A DNA stretch of 64,000 nt from Acanthococcus lagerstroemiae. Taxonomy: Eukaryota; Arthropoda; Insecta; Hemiptera; Eriococcidae. Position 1 is the stretch's first letter. Each line of letters starts with the position of its first letter. The notes beneath the pieces are model-generated. The model had not been told where the DNA came from. It saw only the letters and a list, made by a program, of their open reading frames with translations, and did not search any database. Below, one piece after another: positions 20,589 through 31,028 of this stretch. Where the stretch lies: assembly GCA_031841125.1 (NCBI GenBank), contig CM063112.1, forward strand, positions 16,518,603-16,582,602, in the 5' to 3' direction. The translations under genes were made by a program, and so were the position numbers.

Positions 20589-20906
20589 TCAAGATAACAC
20601 AATGGGATCTGTCAGTAAACGTAGATAGTAATTCGGAGAGTCGGCGACATGGTCATCGAAATCCAACACTATGGTGTAAATACGATCTTGCAGATTAAGC
20701 CACTTTTTTTCTGGCGAATTCTTAACCCGCCTCCCAAAACTTAATTCGATGAGACAGGTCTCAGTGTTGCCCTGTTCTTTCTTAAGCTCAGCGAAGGCGG
20801 AGTACAAGTCAGGGTGATGTTTCCCTATCATCACCCTGAACCGGTTATGCCAACCCTCACTCAAGTTATTCGTTTTGTGAAGTCGTAAATGTAGGTTGTG
20901 GTGCAT
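20589..20906 (-). pseudogene. Mutator-like transposase fragment
   Basis: A 105-residue minus-strand frame includes KTNNLSEGWHNRFRVMIGKHHPDLY, then FAELKKEQGNTETCLIELSFGRRVK. The block 'TNN..EGWH.RF.....HP.LY.F...L..EQ' is characteristic of the C-terminal part of MULE-family transposases, often found with FLYWCH zinc fingers in insects. The catalytic core and zinc finger are missing. Together with the outer inverted repeats at 19184-21157 it identifies the host element. It stops just outside the nested pogo insertion. Confidence 0.65.
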
Positions 20907-21156
20907 ACTCGTATTTATAGTACCAGTAGCAAGAATGGTGCAGGGAGAGTTGGGTTAGGTTATGTTAGGTTAGTTTCGGCAATTGTGAAATTTTTTGTGT
21001 CGGGATATGCGACTAGTCGGGAAAACGGTGTCGGGATTACAGGTGACGGAAAAAAGCATATCGGGGCAATTTCTTTTCGGGGAAATGTCCTGTCAAGAAA
21101 ACGGATTCGGGAAAATGTACCTGAAACCTTAGCATACTTTGCATTTCTGTCCTGAA

Positions 21157-21325
21157 CTCAGTTCAATTATTGTAGAACTTCATTGAATCGAACCTAGTAC
21201 AACTTTTTGTGGTACTCTTACCAGTAAATTTTCCAAGGAATAATGCTATGTGAATTATAAAAGAATTAATGGTAATTTTGGTACCGGTATTCTGTTTCAG
21301 GTTTCAAAGAGTAAAGCTTCCGCTA
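21157..21325 (+). repeat. Direct repeat flanking the Mutator-like element (right)
   Basis: Homologous to 19018-19125, with about 60 extra bases in the middle. Confidence 0.6.
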
Positions 21326-21451
21326 GGCTAATATAATAGCATAAAATCTGTTATCTGTTGCCAATGATTACAAATCGGCTGATGATTGAATATTGATGAT
21401 TATTTCTGTTTCTTGATACTCAATAGAGTATTTCCTATTTCTAGTCAATTG

Positions 21452-21538
21452 CATATGAGGAGTTATCTGTCAAAAGGGCGTCCGTTCCATAAGAAATACA
21501 TTGAACGGACGCCCTTTTGACAGATAACTCCTCATATG
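21452..21538. repeat. Perfect 36-bp-arm hairpin (family H, copy 1)
   Basis: The left arm 21452-21487 starts CATATGAGGAGTTATCTGTC and the right arm 21503-21538 is its exact reverse complement, with a 15-nt loop. The outer 29 bases of the stem recur at 23176-23260. Confidence 0.85.
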
Positions 21539-23174
21539 GTAATGAGAGACCGAGTTAAGTTGTAGGAACAGAATATAAAAAGACGAATTGTATGCGTAAG
21601 TTGCGGAGATTATTTTTTTATCGTTCTATGTTAATACTGAGTTACATAGTTATGACGAACAGACGTACTTCCAATGGTCTCAAAACTACATATTATTATT
21701 CTTTTGTAAATAGATTTAAAAGTTAATTTTGTCATGAGTATTTTGTACAACCTTATGGTTCAGTAATAAAGTTAAAATCTCACAATACCCAGCTGGTCTC
21801 TGCAAAAGACGTGTCCTGATGTTTACTTTAGATATTTACAGAAAATTTCTAAATTTCTGTAAATAATAATTACAATGATCCATATAGCTACCTTTGTTCA
21901 AGATAAGAAACATAAAATCGTAAATCCGATAACTCTGTGAGAAAAGATTTGGAGAAAATTCTGCCCATTACTAGTGTCGATATCCACAACTTTCTCATCA
22001 CGAGAACATATCAGTCTACTCCAAAGAAGAACTGAAAGCGTTCAAAAGTTTGGAGTCCAACAAATATTTTATTGAACGATGGATTAAGAATATCTAGTAT
22101 GCGATGGAACTGAACAATCACTTTGTTCGTCCGTCTAAAATTATTAGTGTGTCTTACTGCAGCTGGGGATTTTTCCCATTGTTTTTAGGAAAAATACAAA
22201 TATAGCAGTTATTCGCCATTTTTACAATTTAACGTCAAAACAAGAAAAGATTGGCTAGAAAATAAGGAACCCAGTAGAATTATCAGGGATTCTCGCGAAT
22301 CTTGTCCTCCAGCGAGATAACAGGAAGTGATTTGGTTAGAGCACCCGCCAAACAGTAACAGCTAATGGTAGTAAACTTGCAAAATATTTTGCCGATTCGT
22401 ACAAAGTCTTTCTCCCCTTCCCCCTCAGGAAGCGTACGAGGAGTAAATCAGTCGAAATATGAGAACTTTTAAAGAATTATGCTCTTTAGTCAGACGATAA
22501 ATCATGGCCCGTAAACATTTTGCGGTATTCAAGGGGAAATTGTTGTAAAATATCGAATTAGGAATCCGGAATAACAAATTAAAAATCCTCTCCCCAAACC
22601 CTGTGTTACATTTTCTATAGCACGTTCTAGCCCTCAAATTCAATTCTCCACATCTCGATAAAATTGAGGTCTGAAAAAAAATTGGCACCAGAAATGTTCC
22701 TCGTAAAATTTGTTATAAGATGAACAACCTGAAATATACTGTACGCCTAACCGTTAGACTATAATGCTTATCAAAAATAAATTAGAGTTTTGAAAATACT
22801 GTGGCGAATAATTCCGAACATTTGAGATACGCGAAGAAAGATCGACACGCTTCAAGCAGCAGCATAGAAGTTCGATAACGAAAGCGATAAAGAATTTCGC
22901 CCATAACGCCGAGACATATAAAGATCACTGGCCGTTGCCGTATAGTCTAGTTTTATATGCGATAAGCTGAGCGTTCTCAAAGCGATCTAGCTACTGTTTT
23001 CGGGTGTTTGTATTAGTGTGACATTAAAAGTTCTTAGTGCATGTATTTGTGTGTTTTTTAGTGCGAATTCCGTTACAATACCGTCAAAAATTGTCCATAT
23101 CCACGAATTATCTGCCCATATGATGTCAAATGTATGCAAGCATCAGTATTTAAAAGATCTCCCCAGTACTAATA
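21539..23174. other. Intron sequence with a possible TATA-type promoter relic
   Basis: Mostly AT-rich. At 22275-22350 there is an inverted copy of the 14425-14500 repeat. At about 22918 the text ACATATAAAGATCACTGG looks like a TATA box followed by GC-richer sequence. An open frame starts at 23018 and is cut off by the second hairpin. It may be the start of an unrecognised mobile element. No family match is offered. Confidence 0.4.
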
Positions 23175-23175
23175 C

Positions 23176-23260
23176 ATATGAGGAGTTATGTGTCAAAAGA
23201 GCGCTTGACATATGGGAATCACATATGTCAAGCGCCCTTTTGACAGATAACTCCTCATAT
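23176..23260. repeat. 39-bp-arm hairpin (family H, copy 2)
   Basis: Arms start ATATGAGGAGTTAT and end ATAACTCCTCATAT with two mismatches and a short loop. The outer part equals copy 1 but the inner stem (CTTGACATATG) and loop differ. Confidence 0.85.
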
Positions 23261-24172
23261 CTAGACCTAATAATAAGATAAAATAAGAGGACATTCAGAT
23301 AGCATAGGTGACATGATGCAGGGGATTTGACAGATGTGCCTAATGTGAACATCAGGTCGATTGAAGATGAAAGGCTGATTTTGGTTGCTTAGTTTCAATT
23401 AGCTGATCATCTCAACGTCCACACTACATTCATCTTTGCTGATCATCCAAGTAGAACAAGCAGATCATCCTCGTGTGAACCCAGCTCTATGTTTCGACTC
23501 GGACCGGGTAAACAATAACAACAACGATGCAATGCTATTTTTATGCGAAAAAGAAACACTCGGATTTCGATAAAAATATCTTATTTTTGTTACAAGGCAT
23601 GTTCTTTTCAATTTTCCATTAACCGCATTCATTCTCGAGATATTTTGAAAAAACATTAAAATTGCCATAAACTGCTGCGCTGAACTCTCCCTTTTCGACC
23701 TCTTTTCCTCGTCAGTTTTTCTTTAATCGAAGCTAGCGAACCTACAATTGCGTGGTCCGAATTGACACCGCAGATGTCACAATGATGAGATCATCCCGGC
23801 ATATGTTGAATCATCCGTTTTTGCTACATACACCGTGATAGGCCGTTTCCTTGAGACATCATATCACGTAAATTTGGTAAAACTATGTTGCCTCAAAAAC
23901 ATTTAAAAATCCGCAGGTCAATTGTTATTACATATTTGTTATCACTGAGAAATTCCTTGGCTAAAGACAACACTGATTTCTGGTTTTTGCGTCACGAGGA
24001 AACTGGACTATATTTGCTATTGTTCCTCAGTTGCGTGCGCGATTTCGTTCATTACCAATGATAGATGGGACTCCTCATTCATTTGAATATTCTGGTTTAA
24101 TCGATCTGATTCTGTCAAATAAGTGATTCATATTCATGTGTTCGTTTGATTCCTTCATCTGTCACACTATTA
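23261..24172. other. Intron sequence, nothing recognised
   Basis: AT-rich unique-looking sequence. At about 24056 the text 'caatgatagatgggactc' loosely mirrors 'acaatccatctctattg' near 25088-25104, so 24056-25104 could be one old TIR element. The match is weak. Confidence 0.35.
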
Positions 24173-24418
24173 ATTCGTTTTCTTTTGATAATTCATTCAT
24201 ATGGAACCGTACTGTTGATTCGTTTTGATTTGGTAGTTCATTCATAATAGAAAATAAATTTTGTTGTTGTTGTTTTAAACTGAATAGAGAAAGAAAATTC
24301 GTTTTCTTTTGATAATTCACTCATATGGAACCGTACTGTTGATTTGTTTTGATTTGGTAGTTCATTCATAATAGAAAATAAATTTTTTTGTTGTTGTTTT
24401 AAATGAACAGAGAAAGAA
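24173..24418 (+). repeat. 124-bp tandem duplication
   Basis: Two nearly identical copies (24173-24296 and 24297-24418) of ATTCGTTTTCTTTTGATAAT followed by 'tatggaaccgtactgttgatt', a TTGTTGTTG run and 'gagaaagaaaa'. The few differences suggest a recent duplication. Confidence 0.85.
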
Positions 24419-24618
24419 AACTACACACAATTTAAAATGTAAGCAATCTAATATTCTAATGTGAGAAATGCGATGTTTTCAGTTTCCTGATTCTCTAAAT
24501 CATACTTAATTCGCTTTTATTCATTCAGTAAGTCTAGAATTCATTCGTTCATTCTACGTTCGCATGAAAATCATATTTCCAGCCCGCAGCCATACTCGCC
24601 ACTAGTATTCCATCATTT

Positions 24619-24994
24619 GTGACCTGGAATCATGAAATGTGCCACTGGTGTCAAAAAATCATTTTTTACCTTCTTGACTATTCTTATAGAAAAAATCACG
24701 CTTTTTCGAATGAAATAAATCGCAGCTTCCCATCTTCATTAGTTTTTCCACAAATTGCACTTATAAATTACATCAGAAGTTTAAAAACATCCATTTAAAT
24801 TGACATCATGTGAAACGGGCCTTCGGGAATGACAACAGTGAACAAGAATTCGAAACTCGGTTATAGCAACATGTAAACGCACCACCACAGATAAACACGC
24901 TAGTACGCACCACTACCACCATCCTATCTTTACACTCGTTTATCTCAAAAACCAGTTTTCGCACAAAAAGGCACATTTCATGATTCCATGTCAC
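24619..24994. mobile_element. 376-bp TIR element, non-coding
   Basis: The left end is GTGACCTGGAATCATGAAAT and the right end ATTTCATGATTCCATGTCAC, 25-bp inverted repeats with a single mismatch when extended to GTGCC/GGCAC. No transposase frame. Confidence 0.65.
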
Positions 24995-25459
24995 ATTTAA
25001 TGAATCAATTCATTTCTGAATAATGATCTGACTCATTCATTTATTCGTTTGAATGAATCGTTCAACTGACTTAATTCAAGAACGAACAATCCATCTCTAT
25101 TGTAGATTGTAATTACTCATTCCTTGCCTCTGTTGAGAGTAATAGTGTCTAGCATTGCGCTCAACTGATCGACATCGACATTACCTGCATGCAGTGTACC
25201 TACTCGTCTTTCTTCTTCTTTTTTTTTTCGTAAAAATATTTCAAAAAATTGAAAAGCTTTGTTCGCAAATGAGCGTTTCAACCTCCTGAAATCCACTACC
25301 ATAGAATTCAGGTAACTGGCGAGGGTAGGCCATTATTATGATTCGAATCACTCCAGCAACTTGAACACTACTCAGTACTCAGTGCAGCACTCCAGTAGTC
25401 AAAACAAGTTCGGATGCTGAAATATAATATATAGAAAACTGAACAAAGCGAATACTTAC

Positions 25460-26665
25460 GCCAGCACTAGGGCAGTCTCCGCCCAAAATCAGTCCGGAAA
25501 TGTACGGCATATTGCGGGTCTTCACGCTGCCGTTGAAGCACATGTGTATGTTCTCGTTGAACTTCGCCTCGATATCCTTCATGCTGTACACGCAGAGGGC
25601 GGACTGCGCCAGCGGCTCGTTGGTCATGCCCCGGCTGGGCGAGAAGCTGGCCGCCAGAATCGTGTCGCCCGTCTTGATGTTCAAACTGAAAGCCAGCTCG
25701 TCTCCGGCGGATGCGATCTTCACGTCCTGCGCCAGATTGTAGTTGGTGACGCGCTCCTTCTCGCCCGACTCCTTGACCAGGCATTGCAGCGTCACCTCCG
25801 TGTAGCTCTCGTAGTTCGCATCGTTAATGCACACGCGCGCCAGCCGCGTCACGTAGCCCTGCTCCTCCTGGCCGGGCAGATGCGACTGCTTCTGCACGAT
25901 CACGAAGTACGCGAAATCCGAATAGTTGAACCCGTACACGTACTTCACCAGAAAGTGGTCGCGGTACTTCACCTCGATCCGCAGCACCGACTGCTTCGAG
26001 AACGTGTTCTCGGCGATGTCCAGCGTCTCCAGGCTGCGGCTGGCGATGGCCGGCACGTCGTACCGGTACTCGCCCTTGTTGGTGAAGGTGGTGCCCACGT
26101 ACAGCACGTTGCTGCGGCCCCACTGGTTGTAGTGCTCCGGCCCGATGAACGCATACGTCGACGAGTGCTCGTCGTTGGCGGCGATGCTGATCGGCACGAA
26201 CTGCGACTGCCCGGACACGTTCGCCATCGGGTGCTTCTCGCAGGCGCCCTGGAACAGCGAGCCGCACGCGATCACGTAGCCCGACTCGGCGTCCAACAGC
26301 AGCACCTTGTTCACGTTGTCCATCAGCGTCGTCTCGAACTCGGGCGAGTTGCAGCCGCTGGCGTGGCACTGCGGACTATCCTTGCGCGGCCCGTTGATTA
26401 CGCACGCCTCCAGGTTGAGCGACGCGTCCAGCTGCACGATGCGGTTCACGCCGCCCACGTAGAGACGGCCGGTGCTGCGGTCCAGCGCCAGATGGTTCAG
26501 CGCCTTCATACTGTGCACCGAGCAGTTCCCGGAGGCGCTACCACCGCCACCGCCGGCGTTCTTCGTTGCGAACGACGGGAACACGGCGACGATGGGCCCG
26601 TCCATGCGGATGCACCATACGAGCTGCAGCAGTACCGAGAGGACGCCCGCCACACGTACGCCCAT
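25460..26665 (-). CDS. PlexB: Plexin B exon with start codon (signal peptide and most of the Sema domain)
   Basis: 402 codons from ATG at 26665 to the donor GTAAGT at 25459, phase 0. Residues 1-20 (MGVRVAGVLSVLLQLVWCIR) are a signal peptide. A Gly/Ser-rich patch follows, then the Sema propeller from about residue 50: SMKALNHLALDRSTGRLYVG, DNVNKVLLLD, ACGSLFQGAC, YVYGFNYSDFAYF, YVTRLARVCINDANYESYTE, SALCVYSMKDIE. These are plexin hallmarks. The receptor sits at the cell surface and binds semaphorins in axon guidance. The start is supported by an in-frame TGA 33 bases upstream and a splice acceptor at 26722. The exon is GC-rich, unlike its AT-rich surroundings. One exon holding most of the Sema domain also fits plexin genes. 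Plexin A is the main alternative. Confidence 0.93.
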
Positions 26666-26721
26666 TCTACGGTGTGACCCGCGATACCCCAGATTTCAGG
26701 AGGTCATCACCATCACCGTTC
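26666..26721 (-). other. PlexB: Probable 5' UTR part of the plexin start-codon exon, with splice acceptor
   Basis: On the minus strand a pyrimidine-rich run TTTGTCTGTTCGCAG ends at 26722, a good 3' splice site 56 bases before the ATG. This implies at least one upstream non-coding exon. Confidence 0.6.
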
Positions 26722-27029
26722 CTGCGAACAGACAAATACAAACCATTAAATGGTGGCCGATGAGCGAAATGGCCGCATCTGCTCGGGCGTGCCCGCCGAG
26801 ACGATGCGGGCTCTCGAGAGCCTGGACTCAGTGCTACTAGATGGACGATTACGGTGTATAATTTTCGTCGAGAAAATTTTCGTATTGTACAGACGGGGTT
26901 CTCTGGCCTCCCATGCTTACCTCTTACCCTTGCCCTCGCAACTTGCCTCTTGGAAAGGGCGCCCACAGTAATAAATAATTCATATATAGTCGGTGTATAC
27001 AGATAATATGAATAATGTAAGTAAAAACT

Positions 27030-27480
27030 TGAAAAGAGTTTCTTCCACCGGCGTCCGGGATATCAAATGACGTAAATTACAGTCGGCGAGCGGGCAGGAC
27101 TAAAAAATGTGTGAAGAGGGGCAGGGAGGGGGTCACCGGCACTCAGACCGAAGCGGGCACACCACCATCACGAAGGAACGACTATACGTAATGATTCGTT
27201 AAATTTCCGCCCGAGTCGATGGTCGGTGGCGTCTCCGACTGGGACGAAGAAAAGGGACGCGAGGTCGACTTCCAACAGCATAAATTTTCTTATCATCGCG
27301 AACGTAAGCGAAAGTCATCGGACTGTGGCGAGTCGCGAAGTAGCGATGACGTTATCGTTTTGAGCTTTTGATAGCCGCCGAGCCAATCGAATCGCGTCGC
27401 CGAATGCGATACGCGACTGTCAACCTCCACCCTCGGTTGGCGGTCCGAAAGGCGGACTTAATTGGCTCGGTAAGTAGCGA
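27030..27480. promoter_or_regulatory. CpG-rich stretch upstream of plexin
   Basis: About 450 bp unusually rich in CG dinucleotides for this window, ending on the plus strand in CTCGGTAAGTAGCG, a strong donor-like site. It could be a promoter, a bidirectional start, or a non-coding exon. No core promoter motif is certain. Confidence 0.4.
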
Positions 27481-28439
27481 GGCGACGCAGGAATGACTGG
27501 CGAGTTTCTGCTCGAAGTGCAGCAGTTGAAGACGAGGGGGCGCAAGACGTATACGAAATGCATTTTCTCTGTATTAACACTGACCCGGTCGAGGGTCGAT
27601 ATGACTCATCGAATCAACGACTACATACGCACTAATTACAGTGTTCCAAAGGAGCTGCAGTCTATTTCCAAATTTATTTCAACCGATGCACATCCTGCCG
27701 AACCTGTCTAGCAGTAGCAGCACCGAACAACCGCCACCTTGCTAGAAATGCCGACTAGTGGTAGGTGTCATGACCGAGAAACATCAGAAACTGGGATGGA
27801 ATTAAGGATACCGCGTCACTATGCCTTCCAACAGAGGCCAGAACTCTATACAATGTAGGCGGCAGAGGAATGGATCGCTAACGTATGGACTGGTGTACGA
27901 TGCCAGAAGAAGATGATTGGTTAGAAACAAACAGCACGTTTGCATAAGATACCCCGTAGACGGAAGGCTAAAATAATGAAGTTCTGAAGAAAGGATACCC
28001 TTGAATGCACGTCAAAGTTTTCCAAAGGTTGTCAGGTAGTTGCAGCCTTCCGCGATAACCGCTCAATAATCACCAGTTGGGCTTCGCTAGAAATCAGTCA
28101 GCCCACCTATTTGCTGATCTATCAGTTACGGGGTGCCGTGATTCCCTGACAATGATGAGCACCCCTTCTCAAATTGCGGGTATGCCCCTCCCATTCGACA
28201 AGAATTCTGTACACAACTAGCTGACCCGTTTCGCGGCTCATCTAGACCACAGGCTAGAGTAAGTTATATGGAGGAACACTGGTATCTAGCTCTGTAACAC
28301 AGTATCCATGTTATTTTTGTGGTTCATTCGTAGAATTTCAAAAAGAATGAGCCACATTTGATCGGGCATATTTTGAGTATAAGTATAAAAGCACGTTTTG
28401 GTACATTTTCTGCGTTTTTACAGCATATTTAAGTGTATT
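27481..28439. other. Intergenic or 5' intron sequence, possible LINE tail
   Basis: Near 27780-27930 the text resembles the 3' end of an RTE-type LINE ('ctatacaatgtaggcggcagaggaatggatcg' then 'gatgccagaagaagatga'), but I cannot establish a frame. The rest shows nothing. Confidence 0.3.
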
Positions 28440-28773
28440 CAGGGACGTACCGACAGAAAGGGAGAGGAAGCTCCTCTCCACCCTGTAGGAAATTTTTTAC
28501 TCGGCAGTTGGGAAAATTCACCATTTCACTCAGGCGGGGTTCGGAAATTTTGGTAGAGTTAGGAAAATCCAACAAGTCAAAAGGTTTTTTTTTTTGCTTT
28601 GATTGATACTTTGACATATAGGAGTTCTGAGTTGAGAAGTTGGGAAAATACAATAAGTCAAAAGGTTTCTTTTTTCCTTCTTTTACTTTGACACTTGAAA
28701 ATTTGGAGTTGAATCAGTTGAGACACGTTCAACCCTCCCCCCCCCCCAAGGAAAACTCTTCGGCATGTCTCTG
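28440..28773 (-). mobile_element. hAT-type MITE, family CAGGGACGTACCGA (copy 2)
   Basis: Starts CAGGGACGTACCGA and ends TCGGCATGTCTCTG. It is flanked by AGTGTATT (28432-28439) and AGTATATT (28774-28781), an 8-bp target duplication with one mismatch. Internal blocks 'ccaacaagtcaaaagg', 'gctttgat.gatactttga' and 'gagttgagaagttggga' are the reverse of those in copies 1 and 3, so this copy is inverted relative to them. Confidence 0.8.
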
Positions 28774-28781
28774 AGTATATT

Positions 28782-29590
28782 TGACCCAGTTCCTCCATTT
28801 TTGCGGAATATTTCCATTTTCTTTTTTTCTTTTCTTTTTTCAATATTGCACTACTTTTGTTTTCTAAGAAGATATGTAAAACTGTAACTCCAACTTTTTT
28901 ACAAAACAAAAAATGTTTTTTCGCAAAGTTTTCCATCTATGTAGAGCACTGTCGGATGTATTCAGTGTTCGCCTGCGAAAAAATACTTTTGTCACGATCA
29001 CTTTAGGACTTTTTCTTTTGCACATCGACGGCTTTATTCTCTTATTCCCCTTTGTTAGACATTTGGACTGATTTCGAATCAGCGATCATCTGAACACAGG
29101 AAACTTCCCCTGACCTGCGACTGACATCTGATAAAATGTTCAGATTGCGCACGAATTGTGCGATTTTACGTTTAAAACACTCTTTAAAGAAGAAAACAGC
29201 TGTTAACACCAGTATTTAAAATTCTAAAATCAACAACAAAAAAACGTTTTAAACAGAAAAAAGTTTTAAGCTACAAAACTTCTTTTTTTTTTGCAACCCT
29301 GCTCATATACTCCAGTCTAATTTTGATCACTGTACTGTTATTGAACGAGCACTTTACCTCAGAGATCATCATCTTTTTCTTAGCTTCTCAGGCCAGCACA
29401 AAGATTATAATTTTAACAATCCAGGACCATCTTTTAATCACAATACAGCTCACGACCATCAATAAATTATTCTTACTGATATCAATCGAATTTTGATCTT
29501 ATCAATAAAGATCGTACCCATTTCTATGGATGCAATAGTGTCACTTCCAATTTAGGTATTTATTCCCCTTTGTCGGATTCAGATTCGGAT
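28782..29590. other. AT-rich sequence, nothing recognised
   Basis: No transposon ends, exons or RNA genes recognised. Confidence 0.5.
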
Positions 29591-29596
29591 TCTTGA

Positions 29597-30790
29597 CACA
29601 GACGAAACTTGACTTTCAGTTTTTTGTTGTTGTTTTGTTTGTTTGTGTGTGGGGGGGAGGGGAGGGGGGTGTTCAGAAAGAAAATTTGCCGATTTTTCAA
29701 TCAAAATATTTTTTTAATTGAAAAAGAATAAACAAGCAAACAAACAAACAAACAAACAAACGTTCTTAGAAAATGAAAAATTCAAATGAAGAATTTCAAA
29801 ATTTGCCAGCTGCCACATTATTGGGGGTCTTTCACCCCCTCCGTCCCACAGTTTTGTTCCTACAAATGCGGATTAGAATCTTATCCCTTAAGCACTCACA
29901 TTTGCGCACATGAGCATACCCAAGTCTGGGAGGGTAAGCTGGAAGGATGTTAGGAATACTTGAGAGGAACACACAACTTAAAACACATTAAGGTGGTTGT
30001 TATTACTCTTGGTAATCTTTTTTTTCTGAATTTCCTCTGATTCGTCTCTTAAATTGGTTCCAAGAAAATCAATCAAAAAAAAAAACCTACAAAGTTCTAA
30101 GTCGATCGTATTATGGGAATATGTGCCACAAACTCCCTTTCTTTCTTACAGGAAAAACACATGGAGTTTTGACTTTTATTCCACACTACATTTCCCTCTC
30201 ATATTCACCAGGACTGAAGCTCGTAAATTAAACAATAGAACATTTTGCTATCGGATTCAGCTCGTGACATTGAAAAATAAGTCTTCTGCTTTCAGCTTTT
30301 AGATTTTAATAAAATGTTCAACTTCCTAAAATTTCAGGCTCTAAACAGAGAATCTAATAAAAACAGAATAGTCATTGAAATTCGAAATTCAACGTTTGCT
30401 ACAGACTTCCAGATTTTTGAAATGTCTTCCATATTTTAATTTCGTTTCAACCTTTCAGATGACGTTCGATACACAGCTTGAAACCTTCGGCTTTTGACTG
30501 ACTAGTCTCTGATAGGAGTCCACGGTACTCCATTTTCAGAAACGAAATTTGACTCTCAGTTTGGGGAGGTGGAGAAGAAAAATTTGCCGACAAATATTTT
30601 TTGAAAACTAAAAATTCGCCGAGAAAATTTTTGAAAAATTACAAATTTGCCAATTTTTTAAACGAAATATTTTTCAACTGAAAAAAACAAACATTCATAC
30701 AAAATGAAAAATCGAATGAAAAGTTCCAAAATTTGCCGACTGTCAAACTATTGGGGGAGGGGGATTCAAACCACCTAGAATTTCGCAACT
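29597..30790 (-). repeat. Composite repeat: body flanked by two family A modules in direct orientation
   Basis: Read on the minus strand, module A (about 30790-30540) is followed by a body of about 680 bp (30540-29865) and a second module A (29865-29597). Body landmarks are 'ggagtaccgtgg', 'tagtcagtcaaaagccgaagg', 'gttgaacattttattaaaat', 'caaaactccatgtgtttttcc' and 'gattaccaagagtaataac'. A (CAAA)n tract lies at 29735-29760. No long open frame. The same order is seen on the plus strand between 48102 and 50830. Confidence 0.7.
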
Positions 30791-31028
30791 GATATTAATG
30801 TAAGACTGCAATGTTACGAACAGTAGAAGGATCGATTAGTCTTGGAAATTATCAAGAAACTAATAGCGGGAATGCAGTGGCAATTGCACGATCTAGGGGA
30901 GGAGGATATTCCCTAAGAAAAATAAAATGAGAAAAATTCGAATCTGGGAAACAAAGAAGATTCATATAATTCATGAAGCATTTAAAAAAAATTAAGAGCT
31001 GTCTAAGGGAGCCTTTAAAAATATACAC
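30791..31028. other. Spacer sequence
   Basis: AT-rich sequence between the composite repeat and the LINE. No feature seen. Confidence 0.5.

Larger units (their letters stand above)
19184..21157. mobile_element. Mutator-like (MULE) element remnant with nested pogo element
   Basis: The outer ends are inverted: GGACAGAAATGCAAAGTATG at 19184 and CATACTTTGCATTTCTGTCC ending at 21154. Further inward, the 'ttcccgaatcagttttcccaacaggacattttcctgacac' text on the left is mirrored by gtgtcggga/gggaaaac/atgtcctgtc text on the right (21000-21120). A MULE-type transposase fragment lies on the minus strand at 20589-20906. A pogo/Tigger element sits inside at 19740-20545. Short TTAGG-like runs occur at both ends (19540-19560 and 20948-20975). 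Confidence 0.65.

Noticed and set aside
24056..25104. A single 1-kb transposon with ends CAATGATAGATGG / CCATCTCTATTG
   Set aside because: Inverted similarity is limited to about a dozen bases with mismatches, and the inner structure is explained by a smaller TIR element and a tandem duplication. Kept only as a remark.
25544..26677. Long plus-strand open frame (377 codons) opposite the plexin start-codon exon
   Set aside because: It is the antisense shadow of the GC-rich Sema exon. It is rich in Arg, His, Val and Leu with no domain signature, and the minus strand encodes a clear plexin.
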